A DNA stretch of 64,000 nt from positions 3,718,001 to 3,782,000 of the forward strand of contig NZ_CP132342.1 of assembly GCF_040529055.1 (NCBI RefSeq), given 5' to 3'. The position numbers and the translations under genes are program-made. Under the pieces are notes generated by a model. That model was given only the letters and a program-made list of their open reading frames with translations. It had not been told where the DNA came from and did no database searches. The DNA comes from Xanthomonas sontii. Lineage in GTDB: Bacteria; Pseudomonadota; Gammaproteobacteria; Xanthomonadales; Xanthomonadaceae. This document shows, piece after piece, positions 36,302 through 46,051 of this stretch; within the stretch, counting starts at the first letter, position 1, and every line of letters begins with the position of its first letter.

Positions 36302-39300
36302 TCAGCCCAGCGTGGCCTCCACGTGCAGCAGCAGTTGGCGGCAATGCGACACCAGCGAGGGCCAGTCGGCGCTGGCGTACAGCTGCTGCAAGGCGTGCAG
36401 CTCCGACACCAGATCGTCCATGCCCAGCGCCATCAACGCCCCCTGCAGCCGGTGCACGCGCCGACGCAGCGACTCGAGGTCTTGCGCGACCAGCGCCTGC
36501 TCGATCAGGTCACGCTCCGCTCCCCATTCGGACCGGAACGCCTGCCGCAGCAAGACATCGAGCTCATCGGATCGCGGCTCCTGAAGCGCGCCGGAACCGG
36601 CGGCGGATGTACGGGCAAGCATGGCATTCCTCAGGACACGGCGCAGATCGCTTAACAGGACAGGTTTTTGCAGCAAATCGGAAAACTGCTCGGCGTCGGC
36701 GCTGATCTCCGCAGCGGCAGAGGCGGAGGTCGCCACCACGCGCGCCGCCGGATCGAACTCGCGCAGCTTGCGCAGCAGGCCGACGCCATCCAGGTGCGGC
36801 ATGCCCAGGTCGGTGATGACCAGATCCGCGCGACGCTCCAACCAGAGCTTTAGCGCCTCCTTGCCATCGACGGCCACGCGCACGCGTCGGCACCCGAGCG
36901 CCGCGAGTTGATGCTTGATCAATGTCCGATTCACCGCGTCGTCTTCGGCCACGAGAATATCCAGGTCCTGCTCGATGCCCTCGTCGGCGGCTGCGAGCGC
37001 AGGCCGTTCGGCAGAGCGCTGTGCGGCGCCGGTCAAGGCGGTCAGCGCATCCAGCAAGGCTTCATGGCTCATCGAACTGACATCGACTTGCTTCTGGTGC
37101 CGATGCGGCGCCAACGGCCCCTTGGCGGTCACGAACACCGTCCCGAGCGACGGCACCGCACTCAGATCGGCGGTATGCCAGGCGCGGCCATCGGCCTCCG
37201 CCAGTACCCGAATGTGCAGGGCCGCGGCTGGTGCGCCCGCTGCCTGCAGCGTTGCGCCCCAGCGCCGCAGTCGCTGCGCCAGTGCGGCGCGCCAGGCCGG
37301 CTGCGGGCAGACCAGATCCACGGAAACGCCCTCCAAAGGCGACAGATCGGCAGGCAGCGCGCGCTGGTTGCGCTTGAATGGAAGATCCACTCGAAACACG
37401 CTGCCAGCCCCTGGCTCGCTGCTGACGCTGATGCGTCCGCCCATCAGGCGCGAGAGATTCCGGCACAGGAACAGACCCAGCCCGGTCCCGCCGAAACGGC
37501 GACTGATGCTGTCGTCGGCCTGCGCCAGCGGGTTGAAGATCGCCGACTGCATCGAGGCGGGAATACCGATGCCGGTATCGGCGACTTCGAAACGCGCCCA
37601 GAGCGTCTCGTCCTCCTGCCTGAGGCAGCTTGAAGAAATCATGATCGAGCCACGCTCGGTGAATTTGGCCGCGTTGCTCAGCAGATTTTGCAGGATCTGC
37701 GCCAAGCGCTGGTCGTCGCCCTGCACCACCGCATCCAGCTCCGGGTCAGTCACGCAGTAGAAGGCAATGCCTCCCTGCAGGATCGACGCGCCGAAACTGC
37801 GCGCGCAGCGTTCCAACACATCGTTGGGCGACATCGGCACCGGATTGATCTTCAGCGCGTTGGCTTCCAGCTTCGTCGAATCGAGCAGATCGTTGACCAG
37901 CGTCAGCAGTGCATCGAACGAACGCCGGATCATGTCCACCCATTCGCTCTGCTCGACCCCCAGCGGGCTGCGCGCCAGCAGTTCCAGGTGGCCCATAGCG
38001 CCATGCAACGGCGTGCGGATCTCATGGCTGACGATCGCCAGGAACATCGACTTTGCGCGATTGGCTTCGTCGGCGGTCTGCCTGGCCTGGACCAGCAGCA
38101 TCTCGTTGGCCTTGCGCTCGTTGATGTCGACCAGCCCCAGCAGCACCACCGACCGGCCGCCGAAGCGGGTCTGCGAAGAGGCCACGCCGATATAGCTGCT
38201 CTGGCCTTCGGCGATGTTCCATTGCACCTCGACGAACGAGTGACGCGTGCCGGGCCCGGACTGCGCGCTGCGCTCGCGCATCACGTCACGATAGAAGTCC
38301 GCACTGCGGCTGCCGAGCATCCGCTTGGCCACGCCGTTCTCCAGTACCACCGCCTCGCTCGCCGGCGCATAGATGCCGATGCCGATCGGCAAGGTGTCGA
38401 TGATCGCATTGCTGAAATGCTCCGCCTCTATCAGCTTCTCCGCGCTGCTGAGCAGTGGCTTGGTCACCCTGAAGTCGAAATAGATGGCGGTTGCCCACAT
38501 CAGGACGAGCGCCAGCAGGCACACCAGCGCGCCGGTGAAGAATTCGTGCTGTAGATTTGCCAGCACGTCGCTCCAGGTATATGCGTAGACCGCAATCCAG
38601 TCCGGCCCACCGATGCGCTGGGCTACCAGGAACGTGCCGTCACGGTACAGCGTGATCGGTTCGCCGGCGACCGTGTCGAACCGCGACGCCTGCGCGCGCA
38701 CCCTGGCCAACAAAGCGGCTTCCTGCGGATCGTGCGGCGAATCGCCGAGGTTCTGGCGGCCATCCTTGCTCAGAAGGAAGAACCCCGGATGCCTGGCTTG
38801 CTTGCGCAGGAAGAACCGCATGAACTGCCGATCCGGCAACGACAACGCAATGGTGAAGACACGCTTGTCATCGTGGAACATCGGCACGATGAGCTGCGAC
38901 ACGGAGGCTTGCCCGTCGCTAGCATCCGCCGGGCGCCACAACAGTCTATTGATGCGAAACGTCTGGGTCGGCGTGGCCGCGACAAGGCGCTCCACCGCGG
39001 CGATGCGCTGGCGAATGAAGGCTTCGACGCCCTGGCGGCGCGCACTGTCCGACACGGCCGTTCCCAGCACGGGACAAGCGGCGAGAAAACTGCCGTCGGG
39101 CGCGTACAGGAAGCCTTCCAAGGTCACGCCGGTCTTTCTGGCGTCGATGGAAGGTGCAGCAGAGATGTCGCGGACCACGCGCATCGCCGTCGCCAGCCGC
39201 TCGGTATCGCCTGCACCGGTCAACACGCTTGCCAGCGTGAAGGGGGTGGCGGTCAGATCGTCTTCGGTGACGGTGAGGCCCTGTCCGTCGGCCAACTTGC

Positions 39301-39583
39301 GCGCATAACGCTGCACGGGGACGACATCGTTCTGCCGCAGATTCCATACGCCTTCGTAGACTTCGGCGAACTGGATCAGGCGTGCCGACAGCTCGTCCAC
39401 CTGCGTCTGCACGTCCTCGCTGTTCTTGACGAACTGCGCGACCTGCTTGTCGCGGTACTGGTCGATGCTACCGCTGCAGAACAGCGCGGCCGCGCTGACG
39501 ATCGCCAATGAGAGCGCCGCCGCGGATCCGTAGAGGATGCGCCGGTAGTAGCGACCCGTTCTGGCAAGCAACTTTTGCGGCAT
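36302..39583 (-). CDS. hybrid sensor histidine kinase with receiver and HPt domains
   Basis: Membrane sensor of 1093 residues from the ATG at 39583 (39616 or 39700 are alternatives). TM1 is about 17-36, the periplasmic sensor 37-345 and TM2 about 350-370. A PAS-like region (about 390-490) is followed by HisKA with H520 (VSHEIRTPLHG) and the ATPase with N637, ADTGIGIP and GGTGLGL. A degenerate receiver-like stretch (750-860), a receiver with D925 (LVITDLGMPHLDG) and an HPt domain with H1044 (RRVHRLQGALMALG) complete it. The HPt suits phosphotransfer to the NarL-type regulator at 35596. BvgS/RocS-type architecture. Confidence 0.9.
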   Translation of the reverse strand: MPQKLLARTGRYYRRILYGSAAALSLAIVSAAALFCSGSIDQYRDKQVAQFVKNSEDVQTQVDELSARLIQFAEVYEGVWNLRQNDVVPVQRYARKLADGQGLTVTEDDLTATPFTLASVLTGAGDTERLATAMRVVRDISAAPSIDARKTGVTLEGFLYAPDGSFLAACPVLGTAVSDSARRQGVEAFIRQRIAAVERLVAATPTQTFRINRLLWRPADASDGQASVSQLIVPMFHDDKRVFTIALSLPDRQFMRFFLRKQARHPGFFLLSKDGRQNLGDSPHDPQEAALLARVRAQASRFDTVAGEPITLYRDGTFLVAQRIGGPDWIAVYAYTWSDVLANLQHEFFTGALVCLLALVLMWATAIYFDFRVTKPLLSSAEKLIEAEHFSNAIIDTLPIGIGIYAPASEAVVLENGVAKRMLGSRSADFYRDVMRERSAQSGPGTRHSFVEVQWNIAEGQSSYIGVASSQTRFGGRSVVLLGLVDINERKANEMLLVQARQTADEANRAKSMFLAIVSHEIRTPLHGAMGHLELLARSPLGVEQSEWVDMIRRSFDALLTLVNDLLDSTKLEANALKINPVPMSPNDVLERCARSFGASILQGGIAFYCVTDPELDAVVQGDDQRLAQILQNLLSNAAKFTERGSIMISSSCLRQEDETLWARFEVADTGIGIPASMQSAIFNPLAQADDSISRRFGGTGLGLFLCRNLSRLMGGRISVSSEPGAGSVFRVDLPFKRNQRALPADLSPLEGVSVDLVCPQPAWRAALAQRLRRWGATLQAAGAPAAALHIRVLAEADGRAWHTADLSAVPSLGTVFVTAKGPLAPHRHQKQVDVSSMSHEALLDALTALTGAAQRSAERPALAAADEGIEQDLDILVAEDDAVNRTLIKHQLAALGCRRVRVAVDGKEALKLWLERRADLVITDLGMPHLDGVGLLRKLREFDPAARVVATSASAAAEISADAEQFSDLLQKPVLLSDLRRVLRNAMLARTSAAGSGALQEPRSDELDVLLRQAFRSEWGAERDLIEQALVAQDLESLRRRVHRLQGALMALGMDDLVSELHALQQLYASADWPSLVSHCRQLLLHVEATLG

Positions 39584-39871
39584 ACATCGGTCTCGACAAG
39601 CGCGCTGCGATGCCATGGGCTGGCGACCGGCAGCAGGATAGCCCAGCACCGATGCACCCGCCAGCGAAAGCGGTAATGGCGTCGCCACAGTTTCCAGCAC
39701 GGTGCAGAGATCCCTCGCCGACCTGGCATCCGAGGTTCATGCTTTTGGGCAAACGCCTATCGGTGTTTAGGGGGTGCGCCATCGCCCCACCGAACGACGG
39801 CCGACACACTGGGCGACATCGGCATGCATATGGCGCCGACCTCGTTCTCGCGCCCCACCGGCCAGGTCATC

Positions 39872-41110
39872 ATGAACAACAGCGCATACACCCCGTTCGT
39901 CAGCATCCAAAACGCCCTGATCGCTTACGACGACGAACTGCAGAGCTCCTACGTCGGCAAGCTATTGCAGCGCTTGGGCGTGGCCGATATTCACCTGGCC
40001 GCCGACAGCGCCCAGTTTCTTGAGCGGATGCGGACCACGCACATCGGCCTGGTGGTGACGTCGGCGCGAGTGAAGAACACGTCGGCCCTGCAGCTGATCG
40101 ACATCCTGGCCGACCACCATTACAACGGTCACGTCATCGTCGGCGGCGTGACCGACATGCGCATTCAGAGTTCCATCTACGAATACGCTCAGCGACGCGA
40201 CTGCGGGGGCATGCACATCATTTTCGCAGGAGAGCCGCTGCGTCTGTTCGACTTCACCGACATGCTGTACCGGGCCACCTCTCCGGCGACCATCGACACC
40301 AACGGCCAGTTCATCCAGAACCGGGCCAGGCACATCAATGCCACCGATGTCTACGCCGCTTATCGCGGGGGAGAAATTTCGCCATTCCTGCAACCGAACT
40401 ATTGCCTCGCCACTGGCGGAATGGTGGGCGCAGAGGCGCTCGTGCGATGGCAACATCCGACTTTGGGCGTGCTCGGCCCGGAATGCTTCCTTTCCTTGCT
40501 CGAGGAATGCGACCTGGGCCAGGAACTGGTCGACCAGTTGGTGGATATCGTTGCCAGCGTCGGCAACTCGCTGACCACGCCCACCCCGCTGAAGCTGGCG
40601 ATCAACGTGTGTGCAGACCAACTCGTTTCGGCGAACTGGGCCGACCGCATCGTGCAACGCTTGATTCATTCCGGCGGCAACACCAGCCATTTTGCCATCG
40701 AGGTGACAGAGGACGGCATCGACAATCGCGACGGCAGCATCGCCGGGGCCGTGGCCCATTGGCGGCTCAACGGGATCGATTGCGCAATCGACGCTTTCGG
40801 TACCGGGGCCTCCTCGATCAACCGCCTGTGCATGGCGCCATTCAACGTTCTGAAAATCGACCGTCAGATGGTCTGGCGCTCGCGATTGACCAGCCATGTC
40901 TTCGAAACCTTGGAAAGCGTCGTGCGCCTGGCGCACGGCATGGGCATGCGCGTGATCGCCGATGGTATCGAAACCGAGGAGGACCTACTTCGCATGCGCA
41001 GTATCAAATGCGATATCGGTCAGGGCTATCACTTCAGCCGACCGCTGCCCGTAGCGGAGTTTATCGCCCTGGCGTCTTCGCAAAATGTATTCGGAAGGCG
41101 CCATCAATAG
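39872..41110 (+). CDS. degenerate receiver-EAL domain protein (RocR/BvgR-like)
   Basis: A 412-residue cytoplasmic protein. The ATG at 39872 has AGGT in front; starts at 39824 and 39830 are open too. The N-terminal receiver (about 10-130) keeps the acidic YDDE but has T/S (GLVVTSARVKN, residues 59-69) where the phosphoacceptor aspartate belongs. The EAL domain (about 155-405) keeps E188-A-L, N245, E277, K328 and Q384. DDFGTG is changed to DAFGTG (A308) and EGVE to DGIE (D364). A c-di-GMP-binding or weakly active phosphodiesterase role is inferred. Located next to the hybrid kinase. Confidence 0.88.
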   Translation: MNNSAYTPFVSIQNALIAYDDELQSSYVGKLLQRLGVADIHLAADSAQFLERMRTTHIGLVVTSARVKNTSALQLIDILADHHYNGHVIVGGVTDMRIQSSIYEYAQRRDCGGMHIIFAGEPLRLFDFTDMLYRATSPATIDTNGQFIQNRARHINATDVYAAYRGGEISPFLQPNYCLATGGMVGAEALVRWQHPTLGVLGPECFLSLLEECDLGQELVDQLVDIVASVGNSLTTPTPLKLAINVCADQLVSANWADRIVQRLIHSGGNTSHFAIEVTEDGIDNRDGSIAGAVAHWRLNGIDCAIDAFGTGASSINRLCMAPFNVLKIDRQMVWRSRLTSHVFETLESVVRLAHGMGMRVIADGIETEEDLLRMRSIKCDIGQGYHFSRPLPVAEFIALASSQNVFGRRHQ

Positions 41111-41180
41111 AACGGCCGGCTGATGTCGGTCTGCGCGCCGGACTTCCCCACAACACTACACTCGCCTTCGCAGGATCATT

Positions 41181-41255
41181 ATGTCTCGAAAAAACCTACT
41201 GCTGCTCACCCTCGCCCTGGCCAACATGGCCTCGCTCGCCGTCGTGCTTGCGTAA
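41181..41255 (+). CDS. 24-residue hydrophobic peptide ORF
   Basis: An ORF of 24 codons with AGGA eight bases before the ATG. The product begins MSRKNLLLLTLALANMASLA and ends VVLA; it is basic at the start, then one continuous hydrophobic helix. It could be a small membrane protein, or the surviving signal peptide of a secreted protein whose body is lost. Nothing recognisable continues in any frame after the TAA. Confidence 0.4.
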   Translation: MSRKNLLLLTLALANMASLAVVLA

Positions 41256-41394
41256 ATGCCCGAAGACCCTATCCGTCGTTTGCGAACAGACCGGAGCCGG
41301 CGCGAACCCAGGAGCGCAGCGCCTGGATTCGGCTGGCCACATCGGCGCGTGCGGCCGTGACCGATGGCCCTTTTTCACGGCGAAGCGCGATCTA

Positions 41395-41832
41395 TCACTT
41401 ACGGCGCTCGATCACGAAATTGCCGACATTGACGCCCAGATCGACGCCCTCGCCGGTGCCGGCCAAGGCCAGCGAGATATCGCCCTTGGTGACGACCTGC
41501 GCGGTGCTGGACTTGACCACGCCGGCATGCGCTTCGGCGGCGGCATAGGTGCCGAACAGATCGTTGAGGCTATAGGCGCCGGTGAAGGTGCCGCGGCCAC
41601 CGACGATCTTCGACTTGCCGACCGTCAGGCCACCGCCCTTGCTGCTGATCTTGACCGGGATCACCGCGCCGTCGTTGCAGGTGATGGTGCCGGTGCCCTT
41701 GGCGGTCTTGTAGAACACCGACCAGCCGGACAGGTTGAAGGACAGCTTGCAATCGATGTTGCCGGCGGCCTGGGCCTGCGGCGCGAGCGCGGCCGCACCC
41801 AGCAGTGCGAGCAGAGAGAGCGACTTGATCAT
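41395..41832 (-). CDS. secreted glycine-rich protein, unknown function
   Basis: A 145-residue protein with a clear signal peptide (MIKSLSLLALLGAAALAPQA, cut near AQA/A at residue 23). The mature part is short, beta-rich and Gly/Thr-rich (YKTAKGTGTITCNDGAVIPV, GLTVGKSKIVGGRGTFTGAY), with two cysteines (C28 and the one in TCNDG). I do not recognise a catalytic motif. It stands alone between the EAL gene and a repeat-rich gap. It is probably periplasmic. Confidence 0.75.
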   Translation of the reverse strand: MIKSLSLLALLGAAALAPQAQAAGNIDCKLSFNLSGWSVFYKTAKGTGTITCNDGAVIPVKISSKGGGLTVGKSKIVGGRGTFTGAYSLNDLFGTYAAAEAHAGVVKSSTAQVVTKGDISLALAGTGEGVDLGVNVGNFVIERRK

Positions 41833-42108
41833 GTGGGCATTCCGGGTGGGTGGACAAGGCGACAGGGTAGCAATGGGTTTGTCGCGGCCGCGACAAGGTT
41901 GCGGGGGGTATCGCGCGCGCGTTCAGCAGGCATTTCCACTCGCGGCAGGCGCGGTCGGCCCCGGCCTGGCCGGAGCAAAGGCAGGCCGGGGCCGGCGGCC
42001 AAACATCTCCAGACTCGTTTGCGGCGGCCCGACCTGATTGCCTCGGTGCTTTGTAGGCGTCAACGCGCATGCAGCGGGGACGTGCGAAGCACTTGCTGAT
42101 GGCGTAAT

Positions 42109-42252
42109 GCGTCGGGACTGAAGTCCCTCCCACAATGCACCCGCCACGCTTGCCGCAACATGCTGCGGGAGGGGCTATTGCCGCGCTTTCGGAATCCGCC
42201 GCGACAGGGGTTACCGGGAAAGCCCGTCGCGGCTGAAGCGGCTCCTACGACA
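42109..42252. repeat. REP-like hairpin units in the gap 41833-42304
   Basis: The 472-base gap holds no gene. It contains GTCGGGACTGAAGTCCCTCC (42111-42130), a degenerate unit near 42160-42175, and CCCGTCGCGGCTGAAGCGGC (from 42223). All belong to the same hairpin family as the units at 13355 and 51716. Confidence 0.75.
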
Positions 42253-42304
42253 GGCGTCTTCGGAAATAGCACGATGAGCTTTCCGGCGTCACTGGAGCCG
42301 CAGG

Positions 42305-43120
42305 CTAGTCGTCCAGACTGAAGGCATCCGCATCGAGCATGGCCGGGAAGCGCGCGCGGTGCGCGGCCAGTGCGGCGGCGGAGATCGTGGTGGTGGCGAC
42401 CTGTTCGCGCTCGCGGATCTCCAGTTGCGGCTGGCCGAGGAAATCGATCACCGCGCTGTCGCCGGCATAGTGCAGGTCGTTGCCGTCCACGCCGACGCGG
42501 TTGACCGCGGCCACGAAGCACAGGTTCTCGATCGCGCGCGCGCGCAGCAGCGTACGCCAGGCGTAGGCGCGCGCCGACGGCCAGTTGGCGACGAACAACT
42601 GCAGGTCGAAATCCAGCTGTCCCGGGCGCTCGACGTCGTAGCGGTTGCGGCAGAACACCGGGAAGCGCAGGTCGTAGCAGACCTGCGGATTGATCCGCCA
42701 GCCCTTCCACTCCACGCACAGGCGTTCGTGCCCGGCGGCGTAGCGCAGGTGTTCGTTGCCGTAGCGGAACAGATGACGCTTGTCGTAATGCTGCAACGCG
42801 CCGTCCGGCGTGGCCCACAGCAGGCGGTTGAACACCTTGGCCTCGCCATCGGCGCCGGGCACGCGCAACTGCACGCTGCCGGTCACCGCCGCGCCCAGCC
42901 GCGCGACCTGCTCGCGGATCCACGCCACGGTCGGCCCGTCCATGTCCTCGGCCTGCGCCAGCGCGTCGTTGGAGAAGCCGCTGGTGAAGGTCTCTGGCAG
43001 GATCACCAAGTCGGTGACGCCGGTCAGCGGCGCCAGCAGCTCGGCGTAATGCGCGCGGTTGCCGGCCGGATCGTGCCAGCGGGTGTCGCCCTGGACCAGC
43101 GAGATCCTCAGATCGTTCAT
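42305..43120 (-). CDS. yafV: omega-amidase / Nit2-like amidohydrolase (YafV type)
   Basis: A carbon-nitrogen hydrolase, 271 residues. The catalytic triad is visible: E43 in LPETFTSGF, K114 in YDKRHLF and C148 in NPQVCYDLRFP. YafV/Nit2 proteins hydrolyse alpha-ketoglutaramate (and alpha-ketosuccinamate), the by-products of glutamine transaminases. The next gene in the same direction upstream is a YbdL-type aminotransferase, which fits a coupled transaminase/omega-amidase pair in methionine salvage. The two genes are separated by a 106-base G-tract repeat. Confidence 0.9.
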   Translation of the reverse strand: MNDLRISLVQGDTRWHDPAGNRAHYAELLAPLTGVTDLVILPETFTSGFSNDALAQAEDMDGPTVAWIREQVARLGAAVTGSVQLRVPGADGEAKVFNRLLWATPDGALQHYDKRHLFRYGNEHLRYAAGHERLCVEWKGWRINPQVCYDLRFPVFCRNRYDVERPGQLDFDLQLFVANWPSARAYAWRTLLRARAIENLCFVAAVNRVGVDGNDLHYAGDSAVIDFLGQPQLEIREREQVATTTISAAALAAHRARFPAMLDADAFSLDD

Positions 43121-43124
43121 AGCA

Positions 43125-43214
43125 GGGAATCGGGAAAGGGGAATAGGGAATGGGTAAAGGCTAAGCGCATCGGCGAGTTTTCACCATTCCCCATTCCCGA
43201 ATCCCCAATCCCGG
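43125..43214. repeat. inverted G-tract repeat between yafV and the aminotransferase gene
   Basis: The G-side arm 43125-43154 carries five runs of three or four Gs. The C-side arm 43184-43214 carries four or more C-runs. The arms are roughly complementary, spacer about 30 bases. Confidence 0.82.
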
Positions 43215-43226
43215 CGCTTACGCGCG

Positions 43227-44375
43227 CTACAGCGCGCGCAAGCGCTCGATCGCCGCATCCAGCGTCGCCTCGTTCTTGGCAAAGCACAGCCGCGCAAGGC
43301 GCTGGGCGGGCGGCGGGTCCTGGTAGAACGGCGACAGCGGGATCGCCGCCACGCCCTTCTCGATGGTCAGCCACTTCACGAACTCGGTGTCGGGCAGGTC
43401 GCTGACCGCCGAATAGTCCACCAGCTGGAAGTAGCCGCCCGGCACCGGCAGCGGCTTCAGCCGGGTGCCCAGCAATTGTTCGCGGAAGCGGTCGCGCTTG
43501 GCCTGGTAGAACGCGCCGAGCTGTTCGTCGTGCTCGGGCTCCTCGCGGATCATCGCGGCGAAGGCGTGCTGGGCCGGGCCGAAGCTGGCGAAGGTGTTGT
43601 ACTGGTGGACCTTGCGGAACTCTGCGCTGAGCGCCGGCGGCGCGATCGCGTAGCCGATCTTCCAGCCGGTGCAGTGATAGGTCTTGCCGAAGCTGGAGAC
43701 GACGAAGGCGCGCTCGCGCAGTTCCGGCCAGCGCAGCACCGACTCGTGGCGGCGGCCGTCGAACACGATGTGCTCGTAGACCTCGTCGGAGATCAGGAAG
43801 ATGTCGCTGCCGCGCAGCAGCTCGGCCACCGCCTGCAGGTCATCGGCGCCGAACATGGCCCCGGACGGGTTGTGCGGGCTGTTGAGCATCAGCAGGCGGG
43901 TGCGCGGGGTGATCGCCGCACGTACGCGCTCCCAGTCCACCGCGAACGTCTGCGGATCCAGCGGCACGTGCACCGCACGCGCGCCGGCCAGGTCGATCGC
44001 CGGCTCGTAGCTGTCGTAGGCCGGGTCCAGCACGATCACCTCCTCGCCCGGGCGCACCACGGCGTGGATGGCGTTGAACAGCGCCTCGGTGGCGCCGCTG
44101 GTGACGGTGACCTCGGTGTCGGCATCGACCTGGGCGCCGTAGCAGCGCAGCGCCTTCTCGGCGATCGCCTGGCGCAGCGCCGGCACGCCGGTCATCGGCG
44201 GGTACTGGTTGTGGCCGTCGCGCATCGCCCGGTCCAGCGCCTCGATCAGCCGCGGCGGCACCGGGAAATCGGGAAAGCCCTGGCCCAGGTTGACCGCGCC
44301 GTGCTCGGCGGCCAGTTGCGACATCACGGTGAAGATGGTGGTGCCCACCTTGGGCAGCTTGGTCTGCGGATGCAT
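43227..44375 (-). CDS. ybdL: methionine/glutamine aminotransferase (YbdL type, PLP-dependent)
   Basis: A class I/II aminotransferase of 382 residues. YbdL/MtnE-like enzymes convert the keto acid of methionine back to methionine, often with glutamine as donor. Seen are [10 protein letters not shown] near the start, the PLP-binding [31 protein letters not shown], and the Schiff-base lysine K231 in [16 protein letters not shown]. The ATG at 44375 gives the family length; a longer open frame upstream is not family-like. The product ketoglutaramate is the substrate of the neighbouring YafV-like amidase. Confidence 0.92.
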   Translation of the reverse strand: MHPQTKLPKVGTTIFTVMSQLAAEHGAVNLGQGFPDFPVPPRLIEALDRAMRDGHNQYPPMTGVPALRQAIAEKALRCYGAQVDADTEVTVTSGATEALFNAIHAVVRPGEEVIVLDPAYDSYEPAIDLAGARAVHVPLDPQTFAVDWERVRAAITPRTRLLMLNSPHNPSGAMFGADDLQAVAELLRGSDIFLISDEVYEHIVFDGRRHESVLRWPELRERAFVVSSFGKTYHCTGWKIGYAIAPPALSAEFRKVHQYNTFASFGPAQHAFAAMIREEPEHDEQLGAFYQAKRDRFREQLLGTRLKPLPVPGGYFQLVDYSAVSDLPDTEFVKWLTIEKGVAAIPLSPFYQDPPPAQRLARLCFAKNEATLDAAIERLRAL

Positions 44376-44583
44376 GCGGGGGATCTGCGGGCAGCGGGAA
44401 AACGCCGAGTGTACGCAAAGCCGCTTGCCGGCGATGCGCCCTACACGCCGCCGCTCCACTGACGCAGCGCATGCGCATCGCCGCGTGTGGCCGCCGCCGG
44501 CATCCGCCGGACGCCCGCATGCCGATACAATGCGCGCCTTCCCTTGCCGCCCGCCGCCGCGCCATCCGCCGCGGCCTTCGCCG

Positions 44584-45231
44584 ATGACCGATCCGCTGTA
44601 CACCGCCCCACCGCTACTGGCCGCGCACGGGCTCACGTTCGCCCGCGACGACGCCGCGGTGTTCGGTCCGCTGGACTTCCACCTGGATGCCGGCGAGGCG
44701 CTGCTGGTGCAGGGCGACAACGGCGCCGGCAAGACCACCCTGCTGCGGGTGCTGGTCGGCCTGCTGCGCGCCGAGGCCGGGCGCATCGAGATCGATGGCC
44801 ACCCGGTGCGGCGCGGCGACCGCGCCCGCTTCATGGCCTACCTGGGCCACCTGGGCGCGCTGAAGGCCGACCTGAGCACCCTGGAGAACCTGCACTACCT
44901 GTGCGGCCTGCAGGGGCGCCGGGCCAAGCAGATGCCCGGCAGCGCGCTGGCCATCGTCGGCCTGGCCGGCTACGAGGACACCCTGGTAAGGCAGCTGTCG
45001 GCCGGGCAGAAGAAGCGCCTGGCGCTGGCGCGGATGTGGCTGTCGCCGGCGCCGCTGTGGCTGCTCGACGAGCCCTACGCCAACCTCGACCTGGACGGCA
45101 TCACCCTGGTCAACCGCATGATCGCCGCGCACCTGCGCAGCGGCGGCGCGGCCCTGGTCACCACCCATGGCGCCTATGCCGCCCCCCCCGTGCGCACGCG
45201 CATGCTGACCTTGAGCGGAGTCGCCGCATGA
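44584..45231 (+). CDS. ccmA: haem exporter ATP-binding protein CcmA
   Basis: ATPase of the CcmABCD complex, which releases holo-CcmE for cytochrome c maturation. It has 215 residues, with Walker [14 protein letters not shown], signature [13 protein letters not shown] and Walker [13 protein letters not shown]. First gene of a nine-gene ccm operon on the plus strand. Its stop overlaps ccmB (ATGA). An upstream in-frame start at 44209 has no family support. Confidence 0.95.
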   Translation: MTDPLYTAPPLLAAHGLTFARDDAAVFGPLDFHLDAGEALLVQGDNGAGKTTLLRVLVGLLRAEAGRIEIDGHPVRRGDRARFMAYLGHLGALKADLSTLENLHYLCGLQGRRAKQMPGSALAIVGLAGYEDTLVRQLSAGQKKRLALARMWLSPAPLWLLDEPYANLDLDGITLVNRMIAAHLRSGGAALVTTHGAYAAPPVRTRMLTLSGVAA

Positions 45232-45923
45232 GCCTGGCCACGCCCGTTCCTTCGCTGTGGCAGGCCACCCGCGCGCTGCTGCTGCGCGACCTGCGCCTGC
45301 TGTGGCGGCGCCGCGGCGACGCACTGCAGCCGGCGCTGTTCGCCCTGCTGATCGTGGCCCTGTTCGCGCTGGCGCTGGGCAACCAGCCGCGCCTGCTCGG
45401 CGAGGTGGCCGGCGCCGCGCTATGGCTGGCGGTGCTGCTGGCCGGCCTGCTGGCGCTGGACAGTCTGTTCCGCAGCGATGCCGAGGACGGCTCGCTGGAG
45501 CAATGGCTGCTGGCGCCGGTGCCGCTGGCCTGGCTGGTGCTGGTGCGGGTGCTGCTGCACTGGGTCACCACCGCCTTGCCGCTGATCGTGGCCGCCCCGC
45601 TGCTCGGCGAATTGCTGCACCTGCCACATGACCGCATGCCGGTGCTGCTGGCATCGTTGGCGCTGGGGACCCCGCTGCTGAGCCTGCTCGGCGCGGTGGT
45701 CGCGGCGCTGACGGTGGGCATGAAGCGCGCCGGCATCCTGGTCGCGCTGCTGGCCCTGCCGCTGTACGTGCCGGTGCTGGTGTTCGGCGCCGGCAGCGTG
45801 GCGGCGGCGGCGCAGGGCCTGGATCCGGCCGGCGGCCTGCTGTTGCTGGCCGCGGGTCTGGTCGCGGGGCTGGTGCTGGCGCCGTTGGCGGCGGCCGCGG
45901 CGATCCGCATCTCGCTGAGCTGA
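45228..45923 (+). CDS. ccmB: haem exporter permease CcmB
   Basis: Membrane subunit of CcmABCD, 231 residues with six hydrophobic segments. Family features are the N-terminal [20 protein letters not shown] and the [20 protein letters not shown] block just after the second helix. It overlaps ccmA by four bases. A 128-base gap with a short tandem repeat precedes ccmC. Confidence 0.94.
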   Translation: MSLATPVPSLWQATRALLLRDLRLLWRRRGDALQPALFALLIVALFALALGNQPRLLGEVAGAALWLAVLLAGLLALDSLFRSDAEDGSLEQWLLAPVPLAWLVLVRVLLHWVTTALPLIVAAPLLGELLHLPHDRMPVLLASLALGTPLLSLLGAVVAALTVGMKRAGILVALLALPLYVPVLVFGAGSVAAAAQGLDPAGGLLLLAAGLVAGLVLAPLAAAAAIRISLS

Positions 45924-45992
45924 GCCGTTGGCGCAGCGCCGGCGCGGCGGCGGCCGTACCATGCAAGCGCAGTGTTCCCTCGCCGTTCCGTC

Positions 45993-46021
45993 GTTGTCGC
46001 ATCGAATGTTGTCGCATCGAA
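45993..46021. repeat. two direct copies of GTTGTCGCATCGAA upstream of ccmC
   Basis: 14-base direct repeats at 45993-46006 and 46008-46021, 15-base period, 30 bases before the ccmC start. They could be a regulator site or a chance duplication. Confidence 0.6.
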
Positions 46022-46051
46022 GCCCGCCTTCCGCCAGCTAGAATCGTCCGC

